The translations under genes were made by a program, and so were the position numbers. Positions 15,195-21,640 of a DNA stretch of 37,803 bases are shown here, piece by piece. Position 1 is the stretch's first letter. Each line of letters begins with the position of its first letter. The stretch is taken from positions 1 to 37,803 of the IMG/VR virus record IMGVR_UViG_3300027777_000009; one strand, given 5' to 3'. A model generated the notes under the pieces. The model was given only the letters and a program-made list of their open reading frames with translations, had not been told where the DNA came from and searched no databases. This DNA is from a virus.

Positions 15195-15554
15195 TTAAAT
15201 TTCAGTTATTTCGATAATAGTTCTTTCAGTTTCGCCCTTGAGAGCTTTCCTCTGCGTGGTTTCAATGCTGATTTTTTCCGGCTCGTCTCCTTCAATAATT
15301 CGGCAATACCGGAGACAGTCGAGCAGCCACTTTTCCGAAAGATTGTCGGGATCGAGCAGGCGTTTTCGGACAGAGACAAAGCGGATAAAAAGTTTTCCTG
15401 TTGCTCCTTCTTGGCTTTTATCCGCCGCCAATGATTCATGCCGAGCAAGGCGTTCCACGACGGCAACCGTCCGGGGACTATCAGCGTCAAGATTGGCTTT
15501 GATAAAGGCTTCACTGGCACGGGGAAATTTTGCTTTGATTGCATCGCGGGTCAT
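15195..15554 (-). CDS. RusA-like Holliday junction resolvase candidate
   Basis: The protein has 119 residues. The segment RKRLLDPDNLSEKWLLDCL followed by RYCRIIEGDEPEKISIET resembles the RusA core, in which D-x-D-N-L and a later D-D coordinate metal. Here the first two acids are D88 and D90 or so, and the later position is G-D-E. A resolvase would fit next to RecT and the resecting nuclease, for processing branched DNA before packaging. The start follows the upstream TAA directly. RusA assignment is likely but not certain. Confidence 0.6.
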   Translation of the reverse strand: MTRDAIKAKFPRASEAFIKANLDADSPRTVAVVERLARHESLAADKSQEGATGKLFIRFVSVRKRLLDPDNLSEKWLLDCLRYCRIIEGDEPEKISIETTQRKALKGETERTIIEITEI

Positions 15555-15740
15555 TTAGTGTGGAAATTTATTGGTTGGTGTCGGGTCAAATTCAAGCAGC
15601 ACTTTCTTTTCAACTACGTCGCGTTCAACCGAAACAATACCTTGATAAAAATCTTCAATCTCAACACCAGCCGCGAAAACTTCCACCTCGTAGGTTGGCG
15701 GCATTGATTTAAGACGATTGATTAAATCTTCGGCAGTCAT
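15555..15740 (-). CDS. small acidic hypothetical protein
   Basis: The protein has 61 residues starting MTAEDLINRLKSMPPTYEVE. It has a helix followed by beta strands, and resembles small phage proteins in which the N-terminal helix is followed by a PPxxxV strand. An upstream in-frame start at 15782 gives a less natural N-terminus. Its stop TAA abuts the ATG of the RusA-like gene. Confidence 0.65.
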   Translation of the reverse strand: MTAEDLINRLKSMPPTYEVEVFAAGVEIEDFYQGIVSVERDVVEKKVLLEFDPTPTNKFPH

Positions 15741-15797
15741 AGGTCGTGAGTTAAAAACCGCAATCGCCGCGAACGGGGTCAATAAGTGGCTTCATAA

Positions 15798-16181
15798 TTA
15801 TTTCTTGGAAATCTTTTTAAGCGCGGCCTTCATAACAGACATTGGCACTTCGCCGGTATCAGTTCCGTTTGGCGACACAATTCGGATAGTTCCCTCTTTT
15901 CCGTCACCCTCCAACGGCAGCTTCGGCTGGTTCGGATCATCAATGCTATGCGTCGTGCCAAGCGTCTGTTTCAACGACCAAGACAAGTCGCAAGCGTAGC
16001 TGGCCGCGTCGAAGTCCACGGTGATTTTGAAGCCAAGCGCAAACTTCGGCTTGGCGTCGTTGGCTTGCGCTTCTTCCTCGGTCTTGTGAATGGCTTTCAG
16101 GATGTCCTCTGCGCCTTCTTCAATCAGCTTGCGTAAATCCTCGCTGGCGTTGTCGGCAATGGTTCGGAGTAGTTGGTTCAT
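15798..16181 (-). CDS. hypothetical early protein
   Basis: The protein has 127 residues. A helical, acidic N-terminus (MNQLLRTIADNASEDLRKLI) leads into a strand-rich centre (FALGFKITVDFDAASYACDL) and a lysine-rich C-terminus. The mix suggests a small compact protein that may act with the RecT/nuclease module encoded after it. No family is recognised. The leader AACAAAAAAACTAAAACC before the ATG is of the A-rich, SD-less kind. Confidence 0.65.
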   Translation of the reverse strand: MNQLLRTIADNASEDLRKLIEEGAEDILKAIHKTEEEAQANDAKPKFALGFKITVDFDAASYACDLSWSLKQTLGTTHSIDDPNQPKLPLEGDGKEGTIRIVSPNGTDTGEVPMSVMKAALKKISKK

Positions 16182-16197
16182 GGTTTTAGTTTTTTTG

Positions 16198-16509
16198 TTA
16201 AAAAAGTTTCGCTTGGCTATCTATCGTCCAAACTGCGCTAGGATTACCCCTTGCACTCGGACGGCGCACACCGCTCTTAAAAATTCTCCCCTGACCGCTC
16301 AATTCCGAAAGGCGCGGAGCAACATCGTCTGGATGCTCTTGGATTAACGCCGCCAATTCATCTGCTGTAAAATCGCCACGCTCGGTCAGCGTCATAATAC
16401 ATTTCATTCTGATGGCATCGGCCTTGCCTTTGACCTTAAACGCAGCTTCCGCGCTAGTGCCGCCAGTCTTAAAGCCCGGTGCGGTTGGATATATGGCGGT
16501 TGCGTTCAT
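16198..16509 (-). CDS. winged-helix DNA-binding protein
   Basis: The protein has 103 residues. After an N-terminal tail, GDFTADELAALIQEHPDDVA (45-64) followed by RLSELSGQGRIFKSG is a winged HTH like those of small phage regulators that sense or bind DNA ends. It starts ATGA-coupled to the zinc-ribbon gene upstream. A transcription or replication role is likely; the target is unknown. Confidence 0.7.
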   Translation of the reverse strand: MNATAIYPTAPGFKTGGTSAEAAFKVKGKADAIRMKCIMTLTERGDFTADELAALIQEHPDDVAPRLSELSGQGRIFKSGVRRPSARGNPSAVWTIDSQAKLF

Positions 16510-16730
16510 TGTCCGTTAAAAGCATTCGCTCGGTTCGACTTATGCCCACCCGCATAGCAGGACGACTCATAACGCGGACGCGCACGAAACCGCTCAACCT
16601 CCTGTGCGCTGCACTTCGGACAAACGCCGTGTGTTTCCGGTTGATCCGCGCATTCAATCGGCTCGCCCGTGGTGCGGTCAAACCAACCCTTGTGCCAACT
16701 GCAATAGCCTTTAATCATTGGCTTGCTCAT
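16506..16730 (-). CDS. small zinc-ribbon protein
   Basis: The protein has 74 residues. C-x2-H (YCSWHKGWF) and C-x2-C (GVCPKCSAQE), with another Cys at 'ECADQ', can form a zinc site. Its start at 16730 has a real Shine-Dalgarno, AAGGAGGAAT, directly before ATGA, rare in this genome. This clear SD supports the shorter start over 16784. Confidence 0.72.
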   Translation of the reverse strand: MSKPMIKGYCSWHKGWFDRTTGEPIECADQPETHGVCPKCSAQEVERFRARPRYESSCYAGGHKSNRANAFNGQ

Positions 16731-16987
16731 ATTCCTCCTTGATGCCGCGTCGTCATACCGCCGGTTGAATCGCAGGTCATCCACGCGAAGTATTTTCCGA
16801 AAGTTGGCGCGTGTGTGGTGCAGTCGTCTTTCAGCGACCGTGCGCTAGTGTGATATGACCGCATTCCGTTTGCCCCTGCTGTCTTGCCAGCCTTCTTCAA
16901 TGCTCGCCAAGCCTTGCTATAAGCCGAGCGGTTTTTAGACGGCGGCAAACCGTGATGCTTCCGATTGGGATTGATTGGTGCAGCCAT
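16727..16987 (-). CDS. small basic hypothetical protein
   Basis: The protein has 86 residues, basic, starting MAAPINPNRKHHGLPPSKNR. It contains SAYSKAWRALKKAGKT and several scattered histidines and cysteines, but no motif I recognise. It is coupled by ATGA to the zinc-ribbon gene. Confidence 0.6.
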   Translation of the reverse strand: MAAPINPNRKHHGLPPSKNRSAYSKAWRALKKAGKTAGANGMRSYHTSARSLKDDCTTHAPTFGKYFAWMTCDSTGGMTTRHQGGI

Positions 16988-16990
16988 AAA

Positions 16991-17143
16991 TTATTTAGAA
17001 ATCACGGTTAAGAAGAAGCAGACCCATCCGACCACCGCCACGACGACCACCGCCACCAGCGCCAGTTTCAAATGCGCGTTGCTCGCCTCAAGCTCTGCCT
17101 TCGTCGGTTGCTGCCAGAATTTGTTTATGGGTTCAAAGGTCAT
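16991..17143 (-). CDS. small single-span membrane protein
   Basis: The protein has 50 residues: a polar N-terminus (MTFEPINKFWQQPTKAELEA) and one strong membrane helix LALVAVVVVAVVGWVCFFL at 29-47. The ATG at 17143 follows the upstream stop as TAATATG. The longer frame from 17239 would read through the previous gene and is unlikely. Possible roles are holin partner, antiholin or superinfection exclusion; nothing decides between them. Confidence 0.65.
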   Translation of the reverse strand: MTFEPINKFWQQPTKAELEASNAHLKLALVAVVVVAVVGWVCFFLTVISK

Positions 17144-17144
17144 A

Positions 17145-17312
17145 TTATATTGACTCCTTTTTGATTTGGTTTTTAATTGCAATCTCAAGCCAAGCGCAAA
17201 GGGTGATGTTGGAAGCGATAGCCGCATGGCGAGCAGCAAAGTGTTGCGACTTCTTTAACTTGACGGATTTGGTGTAATCTTCCGGCTGACAATAGCGTTT
17301 CATTGACGCCAT
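17145..17312 (-). CDS. small RHH-like hypothetical protein
   Basis: The protein has 55 residues starting MASMKRYCQPEDYTKS. SVKLKKSQHFAARHAA followed by SNITLCAWLEIAIKNQI has the strand-helix-helix rhythm of ribbon-helix-helix regulators. AGGA lies 12 nt before the ATG. It could be a repressor of the early genes. Confidence 0.45.
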   Translation of the reverse strand: MASMKRYCQPEDYTKSVKLKKSQHFAARHAAIASNITLCAWLEIAIKNQIKKESI

Positions 17313-17389
17313 TAAATCACAGTTCCTAAAACCGCGCAAGGGGAAAAAGGGAAAAGGGGAAAGATTACAGTTTAACTAATAATTGCGCG
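17313..17389 (-). other. gap with purine/pyrimidine-asymmetric tract
   Basis: No gene is seen. On the plus strand 17340-17363 is made of G-runs and A-runs only (GGGGAAAAAGGGAAAAGGGG core). Only three G-runs of three or more are present, so a quadruplex on its own is doubtful. It lies between the RlpA-like gene and the RHH-like gene, where a promoter could be expected, but none is clear. Confidence 0.4.
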
Positions 17390-17409
17390 TTGGACATTCT
17401 AATGTCCAA
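17390..17409 (-). terminator. hairpin overlapping the RlpA-like stop codon
   Basis: TTGGACAT (17390-17397) pairs perfectly with ATGTCCAA (17402-17409) around a 4-nt loop. The stop codon TAG of the RlpA-like gene lies in the loop region. There is no T-run after it, so it may be a processing site or transcript 3' end protection and not a classical terminator. Confidence 0.45.
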
Positions 17410-17710
17410 GCTGACTAACTTTGACTTCACAAACTCCAAGTGCAAGCCCGTTCAACTGCTCGAAAGCCTTTGGTGACAGGTCTATTCTGTTGCCATATTT
17501 CTTCGCGGGTTTATCCGTGACGGTGACGAGAACGAAATTGCCGTTGTGCGTGTCGGTGACGAGCAACTTTGTTCCGATGGGGTAAGCGCGAGTCGCGCAG
17601 GTCATGGCTTTGGGGTTGAACTTGTGACCGTTGGCGGCGAGTTGTCCGGCGTCGTCAAATTGCTCCCAGCTTGCGGTTAGTATCGTGACTGCTAGGACAA
17701 TGTTGGTCAT
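17399..17710 (-). CDS. RlpA-like double-psi beta-barrel protein, possible endolysin
   Basis: The protein has 103 residues. A short hydrophobic N-terminus (MTNIVLAVTILTASWEQ) may be a signal anchor. The rest matches the RlpA barrel: ANGHKFNPKAMTCATRAYPI then GTKLLVTD, FVLVTVTDKP, and NRIDLSPKAFEQL, where the Asp fits the catalytic acid of RlpA lytic transglycosylases. In canonical RlpA a His precedes the R-x-x-P-x-G-T turn; here it is Thr, so activity is uncertain. No other endolysin is visible in the genome, so this is the best candidate for cell-wall cleavage at lysis. Confidence 0.8.
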   Translation of the reverse strand: MTNIVLAVTILTASWEQFDDAGQLAANGHKFNPKAMTCATRAYPIGTKLLVTDTHNGNFVLVTVTDKPAKKYGNRIDLSPKAFEQLNGLALGVCEVKVSQLGH

Positions 17711-17712
17711 AC

Positions 17713-17973
17713 CTATGCGGTTGCGTCTCCATCTTGAGGAATTGCCGTCTGCCGTTCGGCTTCGGCTTCAATAACAAGTTCCGCAATTTTATTATCAATC
17801 AGGTATTGCCGCTCGACAATCGCAGCGGCGTGAATCGGTTTGGTGTTGGTGAACTTGGTTGCCATGCCGTCAATCAACACGACGTAAGGCAAGTTGAGTT
17901 CGTCCAGATTTAATAATGTCCGCGCCATTAAATCAGCGGTTATCTTAATTTGTTTGCGCGTGGGTTTGCTCAT
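17713..17973 (-). CDS. hypothetical protein
   Basis: The protein has 86 residues starting MSKPTRKQIKIT, with the ATG inside the previous stop (ATGA). The centre LPYVVLIDGMATKFTNTK may be a beta hairpin, followed by a glutamate-rich helix. No family is recognised. Confidence 0.6.
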   Translation of the reverse strand: MSKPTRKQIKITADLMARTLLNLDELNLPYVVLIDGMATKFTNTKPIHAAAIVERQYLIDNKIAELVIEAEAERQTAIPQDGDATA

Positions 17974-18146
17974 TTTACACAATGCTTCAACTTATTTGTA
18001 GTTCCGTGCAGCGGACAGCTCGCGCTAATCCAAAAGATGCCCGTCCGATCCGCGCAGCCTTTGCCGGAACAATTATCAAGCACGGGGCAGGTGCAACCGA
18101 GCTTTAGCGCGGCGGGACTGCCTGGGTTGGGGTGTTTGGGTTTCAT
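17970..18146 (-). CDS. small Cys-rich conserved phage protein (GCTCPVLDN type)
   Basis: The protein has 58 residues. GSPAALKLGCTCPVLDNCSG (9-28) and FWISASCPLHG (38-48) match a short family seen in many phage genomes, with a typical GCxCPVxDN and CPLH pattern. Cys and His spacing fits a zinc-binding site. The gene is ATGA-coupled on both sides. Function is unknown. Confidence 0.8.
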   Translation of the reverse strand: MKPKHPNPGSPAALKLGCTCPVLDNCSGKGCADRTGIFWISASCPLHGTTNKLKHCVK

Positions 18147-18367
18147 TTCTTTTTGATGCGATAAGCCGCTACTGGACGACCGTTAATTCGCCGCCAGACA
18201 GGCTCAACTTTTCCAGATTTTATCCTTGCTGAAACAAGTTTGAATGTATGCGATTTAGATTTTCCAATTCGCAGAGCAATTTCTTCGGTGGTCTCTGCCG
18301 ACTCATCCCAAACCTTGCCGTCGGCGAGTAGGGCGGAAACGAGCATTTGAGCGGAGTTTTTTTTCAT
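18143..18367 (-). CDS. small helix-turn-helix protein
   Basis: The protein has 74 residues, basic. TEEIALRIGKSKSHTFKLVS (28-47) is an HTH of the winged type, followed by a wing-like strand (VEPVWRRINGRPVAAYRIK). Such proteins often regulate early transcription. It is ATGA-coupled to the phosphoesterase gene upstream. Confidence 0.7.
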   Translation of the reverse strand: MKKNSAQMLVSALLADGKVWDESAETTEEIALRIGKSKSHTFKLVSARIKSGKVEPVWRRINGRPVAAYRIKKK

Positions 18368-19098
18368 AACGGCATCTTAAACTCGGTTTCTTCGCGTGAC
18401 CATTGGGCGAGCGATAAACTGGCCTTGTCGCCGCTGACATGACCAAACACCATGCCCGGTGACCAAGCTAAAGTTGCGCGGCGTCCTTTGGCGTAACCCA
18501 TTTTTTGAATGTCGCACGCTGTTCCGACACCGTAGCAAACGGCATCCTCACTCGTGCGGGCGCGGGCGATGCCGGGACGATGCGCGTGAGCCACCACGGT
18601 ATTACCCCACGTCTCGGCGGTGTCGCGCAAATAGTTTTCCGCGAACAGGTGTCCGTGACCCCACTTGAATCCGCCAAGCTCATACCAGCCGCAACCGTGG
18701 ACGGTGTAGGGAATGATGCGCGCCTTGCAATGCTTTAACGGCTCCTCTATGTCATCAATGACGGATTGCGCGGCGAGACGAACCATTTCGTTGTGATGTT
18801 TAACGAGGTTGTAGGCGCGATCCTCATGGTTGCCGATGCAGAACACCGTGGGCCGAAAGCGCTTTAGTAATTCGCGGCCTTGGCTCAAATCGCAATCCAC
18901 CGGCTCGGCTTCGTCCTTCGTGCCTTTTGCGCCGGAACGAAACGCCGTAAAATCAAAAGCATCGCCCAGATGGATGCGATGCTTTGGCTTGAATCTTTCC
19001 GCGAAGACCAAAATTGCGTCGGTGAAAGTTTTGTTAGCGAGATGCCCATGCGAGCAACCGAACGCTAGAACTGGATCCCATTTGCGTGTGATGTTCAT
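18364..19098 (-). CDS. calcineurin-like metallophosphoesterase
   Basis: The protein has 244 residues. Metal-binding motifs appear in order: GCSHGH (14-19, in the place of D-x-H, with Cys for Asp), LGDAFDF (44-50), CIGNHED (87-93), WGHGH (146-150) and VVAHAHRPG (168-176). The usual first aspartate is replaced, which could change the metal site or activity. The substrate may be nucleotide, cyclic nucleotide or nucleic acid end; a role against host signalling is possible. It is ATGA-coupled at both ends. Confidence 0.85.
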   Translation of the reverse strand: MNITRKWDPVLAFGCSHGHLANKTFTDAILVFAERFKPKHRIHLGDAFDFTAFRSGAKGTKDEAEPVDCDLSQGRELLKRFRPTVFCIGNHEDRAYNLVKHHNEMVRLAAQSVIDDIEEPLKHCKARIIPYTVHGCGWYELGGFKWGHGHLFAENYLRDTAETWGNTVVAHAHRPGIARARTSEDAVCYGVGTACDIQKMGYAKGRRATLAWSPGMVFGHVSGDKASLSLAQWSREETEFKMPL

Positions 19099-19298
19099 TT
19101 TGATTTTGGTTTTTTAATTACCGTAAAGCCGACGATGTTGCCCTGTCCGTCGCGCGTCCATTCCACCGACTCGCCAACCTTCACCTTCACGTCAATAAAT
19201 ACTGGCTGCGGGCGCATGGGCTGATTCGGCTGCGTCGCGTTCGGCGCGGGAACAAACCGCCAATTTTCTACCGGCGCGTCTTTGGCAAGGCGGGTCAT
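19095..19298 (-). CDS. small hypothetical protein
   Basis: The protein has 67 residues, with a Pro/Gln-rich front (APNATQPNQPMRPQP) and a beta-strand C-terminus (VFIDVKVKVGESVEWTRD, then GNIVGFTVIKK), resembling a small OB or SH3-like fold. It is ATGA-coupled to the phosphoesterase gene. Confidence 0.6.
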   Translation of the reverse strand: MTRLAKDAPVENWRFVPAPNATQPNQPMRPQPVFIDVKVKVGESVEWTRDGQGNIVGFTVIKKPKSK

Positions 19299-19480
19299 TT
19301 GTATCTTTCAGGATTAGATTTTATCGCCGTCGCCAGACAACTGATGTCCTGGCTCAAGTGCGCGATGGAGCGCCAGTCCAACGGATTCTCCAAAACGACT
19401 TTGTTGAGTTGTTCCATCTTCTTTTTCAATCGCGCTTCGTGCGATTTTGTGGTGGTGTTCGATTTCAAATTCGCCGTCAT
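19295..19480 (-). CDS. small helical hypothetical protein
   Basis: The protein has 61 residues, all helical and basic, with an N-terminus like MTANLKSNTTTKSHEARLKK. Its stop overlaps the next start (ATGA), which supports it. A second frame over the same bases (19314-19559) encodes a zinc-knuckle protein; one or both may be real. Confidence 0.6.
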   Translation of the reverse strand: MTANLKSNTTTKSHEARLKKKMEQLNKVVLENPLDWRSIAHLSQDISCLATAIKSNPERYK

Positions 19481-19559
19481 ATTGTTCGGTGAAGGGACAG
19501 TCCGCCTTCATGTGGCCGATTTCGCCACAAGTCGCGCAGAATGTTTCGGATGCGTTCAC
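19314..19559 (-). CDS. possible CCHC zinc-knuckle protein (overlapping frame)
   Basis: The protein has 81 residues from a GTG at 19559 that overlaps the DUF1353 stop (TAATGTG). Residues 8-21 read CATCGEIGHMKADC, a perfect C-x2-C-x4-H-x4-C zinc knuckle, the RNA/ssDNA-binding type. The downstream half reads in a different frame from the 61-residue gene at 19295-19480 and may be only its shadow. A frameshift linking the knuckle to the other frame is an alternative. Confidence 0.45.
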   Translation of the reverse strand: MNASETFCATCGEIGHMKADCPFTEQYDGEFEIEHHHKIARSAIEKEDGTTQQSRFGESVGLALHRALEPGHQLSGDGDKI

Positions 19560-19560
19560 A

Positions 19561-19962
19561 TTATTTTCGGTCGTCGCGGTAACTGCGCCAGCCGCCAAAT
19601 TTCACACCCTCGTAAATCGTCTCGATGGTCGGTGCGTCCACACCGCAAATTTCCATCGCCTCCTTGAGCAGATTGTCGCAGTCCAGCTTGGGCAGATCGG
19701 CGGTGACTTTTAAGCCGTTGATGTCCTCTAGGAGCGTGTTGCGGTAGGCGGCATCGTGCAAAATGGCCGGCAACCAGTAATCGCCGAACGGTGGCAGGAG
19801 CGACCACATTGCCGACGGCGTGCTGGCTCCGTCTGACATCGTGCCTTCGGGGATGATGAATACGCGACCATCGCGCGCTGTGTAAGTCACCGGCTTGGCG
19901 AGCTTCACATTGCGTCCGTCGAGCGTGAGGACACTGACAATTCTTGAATCAAATCCCGCCAT
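19561..19962 (-). CDS. DUF1353 family protein
   Basis: The protein has 133 residues. FIIPEGTMSDGASTPSAMWS (36-55) then LLPPFGDYWLPAILHDAAYR and a D-x-L-L-K-E-A-M motif match DUF1353, a family common in phage lysis and tail regions. The conserved D, H and acidic residues suggest a metal-binding hydrolase, but the activity is not established. The ATG at 19962 has the leader CAAAATAATTTT. The longer frame from 19983 is less likely. Confidence 0.85.
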   Translation of the reverse strand: MAGFDSRIVSVLTLDGRNVKLAKPVTYTARDGRVFIIPEGTMSDGASTPSAMWSLLPPFGDYWLPAILHDAAYRNTLLEDINGLKVTADLPKLDCDNLLKEAMEICGVDAPTIETIYEGVKFGGWRSYRDDRK

Positions 19963-20173
19963 AAAATTATTTTGAAAACCCAACGCAAGACACGGACTGA
20001 ACAGGCTTGGTTTTATTAGTTAGCCAGCCAAGGCCAGCCGATGATTAGGTGATGCCCGCTGCCGTGCCTTGCGTTGAACTGTCAAAAATCGTATAGCCGG
20101 AGGGTCTTGCGACCTTTCCACGCGGCTATCGCGCGTCCGCGCGGAGTTCTGGCAGACTCCGGTTATTGCCAGA
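19963..20173 (-). other. structured non-coding region, ncRNA or processing site candidate
   Basis: No gene is present in 211 bp. The region holds several inverted repeats on the minus strand: GGAGT/ACTCC near 20143-20160, a GC-only CGCGC/GCGCG near 20130-20143, the terminator at 20083-20129, and a long pair 19981-19995 / 20062-20076 (CCGTGCCTTGCGTTG, 14 of 15 complementary) around CCAAGG-rich segments. Such density is well above that of other spacers here. It could be a small RNA, an anti-termination site or a packaging site. Confidence 0.5.
20083..20129 (-). terminator. rho-independent terminator candidate after the lysis genes
   Basis: On the minus strand an ATAGCCG / CGGCTAT stem (20123-20129 with 20093-20099) encloses an inner GGTC-GCAA-GACC hairpin and is followed by AC and GATTTTTGAC. 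The branched stem with a short T-run fits a terminator for transcripts coming from the fiber and lysis genes. Confidence 0.55.
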
Positions 20174-20803
20174 TTAAAAATTGTGACTGAATGCCGCCAT
20201 GCCGCAGATATACACGCCATCCGCTGCGGCATCGCCACCGCTGCGATTCTCGTAAAAGCCGCCCACATTCAAGCCCCATGTCTTTGAAAGCGTGAAGCGG
20301 TGACTCGCGCCAGCAACAACAATCTGACCAACCTTGCCGCCACCTGAATCAATCAGCACAGCGGTGAACGGCGTGACTTTGAACGTCGGGAAGCCGATGT
20401 TTTTCAGCGGGTAAATGTCGGCCTTGAGTTGTAAGCCGCCTTTGACAAAGTTGTAGGAGGTTGAACCATTCACGCGCACGGCGTCGTAACCGAGGACTGC
20501 GCCGACGTTGCCGGTGAGGTTGTAAATGTAATCCGCAAAGGCCAGATTTTTGTTGCCCTTGATGCCGCGACCAGCACCGATGGCCACGGCAAAGTTGGTG
20601 CTGACCGTGGTCGCATCCCAAATCTCTTGTAGCCCGTGCGACAAAGACGGGTCAACCTTAACGATGCCGCTGGTGAAGTCGGCAGGAGGGTTGGTGGATT
20701 GCCCGTGCGCTTTCGGACAGCCGACGTAGAGCAGTCCGGCGAACAAAGACAGCAGGCAGATTTGAATGAGTTGATGACGTGCGAGGGCGGGGTTATGTTT
20801 CAT
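20174..20803 (-). CDS. secreted beta-rich protein, outer-membrane-barrel-like
   Basis: The protein has 209 residues. The N-terminus (MKHNPALARHQLIQICLLSL, then FAGLLYVGCPKAHGQS) is a signal peptide, with an AHG-QS cleavage or a weak lipobox at VGC. The mature part alternates short strands and turns: LKADIYPLKNIG, FKVTPFTAVLID, SHRFTLSKTWGLNVGGFYE, and ends with a terminal F (SHNF), as outer membrane barrels do. It follows the holin-like genes. It might be a spanin-like lysis protein, a receptor blocker or a tail-associated protein; nothing decides. The ATG at 20803 follows the holin stop (20808) closely. Confidence 0.65.
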   Translation of the reverse strand: MKHNPALARHQLIQICLLSLFAGLLYVGCPKAHGQSTNPPADFTSGIVKVDPSLSHGLQEIWDATTVSTNFAVAIGAGRGIKGNKNLAFADYIYNLTGNVGAVLGYDAVRVNGSTSYNFVKGGLQLKADIYPLKNIGFPTFKVTPFTAVLIDSGGGKVGQIVVAGASHRFTLSKTWGLNVGGFYENRSGGDAAADGVYICGMAAFSHNF

Positions 20804-20807
20804 AATT

Positions 20808-21050
20808 TTATTGGTTGGTTTCCGGCGGCAACGGCGATTGTTTGAGGTAGAACGCCGCTGACAAAATCGCGGAGAAAATGAAATTGACGGCGACCAATCC
20901 AACCAGATGCCAGATGCCGCTCGCGTTGGTAAAATTGAATTTCTCCGGTGCAAAGCCCATGCCGGTCAAGCCGCTAACCACGGCCTGCGCGCCGCCGCCA
21001 ATCATTGCCGCGCCTAAACCGTAGAGCCATTTTTGCGTCGTGTTTTTCAT
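20808..21050 (-). CDS. putative holin, two membrane spans
   Basis: The protein has 80 residues. Two hydrophobic segments, GLGAAMIGGGAQAVVSGL (about 11-28) and GLVAVNFIFSAILSAAFYL (about 51-69), flank a polar loop, and a short charged tail ends it. Size and topology fit class II holins, which form lesions that release the lysin. It is next to a one-span XhlA-like protein and the secreted protein. Confidence 0.7.
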   Translation of the reverse strand: MKNTTQKWLYGLGAAMIGGGAQAVVSGLTGMGFAPEKFNFTNASGIWHLVGLVAVNFIFSAILSAAFYLKQSPLPPETNQ

Positions 21051-21053
21051 GGT

Positions 21054-21278
21054 TTATTTTCCTTTGATATATTCGACAAACAACGTCGCGCCTGCGCCAA
21101 TCACGCCGCAAAGAAAGCCAACGGTGGCAATCACCCCCGCCCGCTTGTTCTCGGCCATTTCCAGAATGGCGAGGCGGCGGTTTTGGTCGGTGTAAGCCTT
21201 GAGCACCATGTCGAGCTTGGTTTCAATTCTGGAAACCGTGGCGTTCATCGAATGTTCGTTGTATTCAACCGTGTCCAT
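21054..21278 (-). CDS. XhlA-like membrane protein (holin accessory)
   Basis: The protein has 74 residues. An N-terminal coiled segment (MNATVSRIETKLDMVLKAYT, after MDTVEYNEHS) with heptad spacing is followed by one C-terminal membrane helix, GVIATVGFLCGVIGAGATLF (53-72). This is the XhlA/gp-like layout of holin-associated proteins. It is 3 nt upstream of the two-span holin gene. Confidence 0.65.
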   Translation of the reverse strand: MDTVEYNEHSMNATVSRIETKLDMVLKAYTDQNRRLAILEMAENKRAGVIATVGFLCGVIGAGATLFVEYIKGK

Positions 21279-21283
21279 AAAAT

Positions 21284-21352
21284 TTAGTTTCCAAAACTAA
21301 TCGCCGCCACGATGACGGAGAAGGCCGAGCAGTCTGGTCGGATGGTGGTCAT
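21284..21352 (-). CDS. possible 22-residue microprotein
   Basis: The frame MTTIRPDCSAFSVIVAAISFGN starts inside the upstream stop (TAATG) and ends 5 nt before the next ATG, so it exactly fills the gap between two genes. It is hydrophobic in the middle. The perfect fit to the gap is the only support; it may be a leader or chance. Confidence 0.35.
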   Translation of the reverse strand: MTTIRPDCSAFSVIVAAISFGN

Positions 21353-21636
21353 TACGCCACATTCCAGTTCGCCGTCAGCACGACATTCTCGCCCGTCGCG
21401 TCCAGATTGAAATGGCCGCCTGAAAACGCGATGGTGGCGTAGCCAGTCGGCACGTCCACAAAGCTGCCGATGCTGGCTGCGGGGACGGTCAGGTTGGCTT
21501 GACCTTGAACCAGAATGTTGCCGTCGGTGTCTGGCGCGTTGATTGCACCCGATTGCATCTTGGATTGCGCGAGCAGCGACGTGACGGCACTGGCAGGTAA
21601 CGTGGTGACGGTGGTGATTTGCGCGATAGTGGTCAT
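21352..21636 (-). CDS. small structural protein downstream of the fiber
   Basis: The protein has 94 residues starting MTTIAQITTVTTLPASAVTS. It ends with a strand-rich part (GYATIAFSGGHFNLDATGEN, then VVLTANWNVA), like short receptor-binding or fiber-cap proteins. It follows the fiber stop by 4 nt (TAATTCTATG). It may be a fiber chaperone or tail decoration protein. The longer frame from 21726 overlaps the fiber gene and is rejected. Confidence 0.6.
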   Translation of the reverse strand: MTTIAQITTVTTLPASAVTSLLAQSKMQSGAINAPDTDGNILVQGQANLTVPAASIGSFVDVPTGYATIAFSGGHFNLDATGENVVLTANWNVA

Positions 21637-21640
21637 AGAA

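Noticed and set aside
15206-15544. 112-residue minus-strand frame
   Set aside because: Overlaps the RusA-like gene in another frame and has no motif; treated as shadow.
17340-17363. G-quadruplex in the G/A tract
   Set aside because: Only three runs of three or more G are present.
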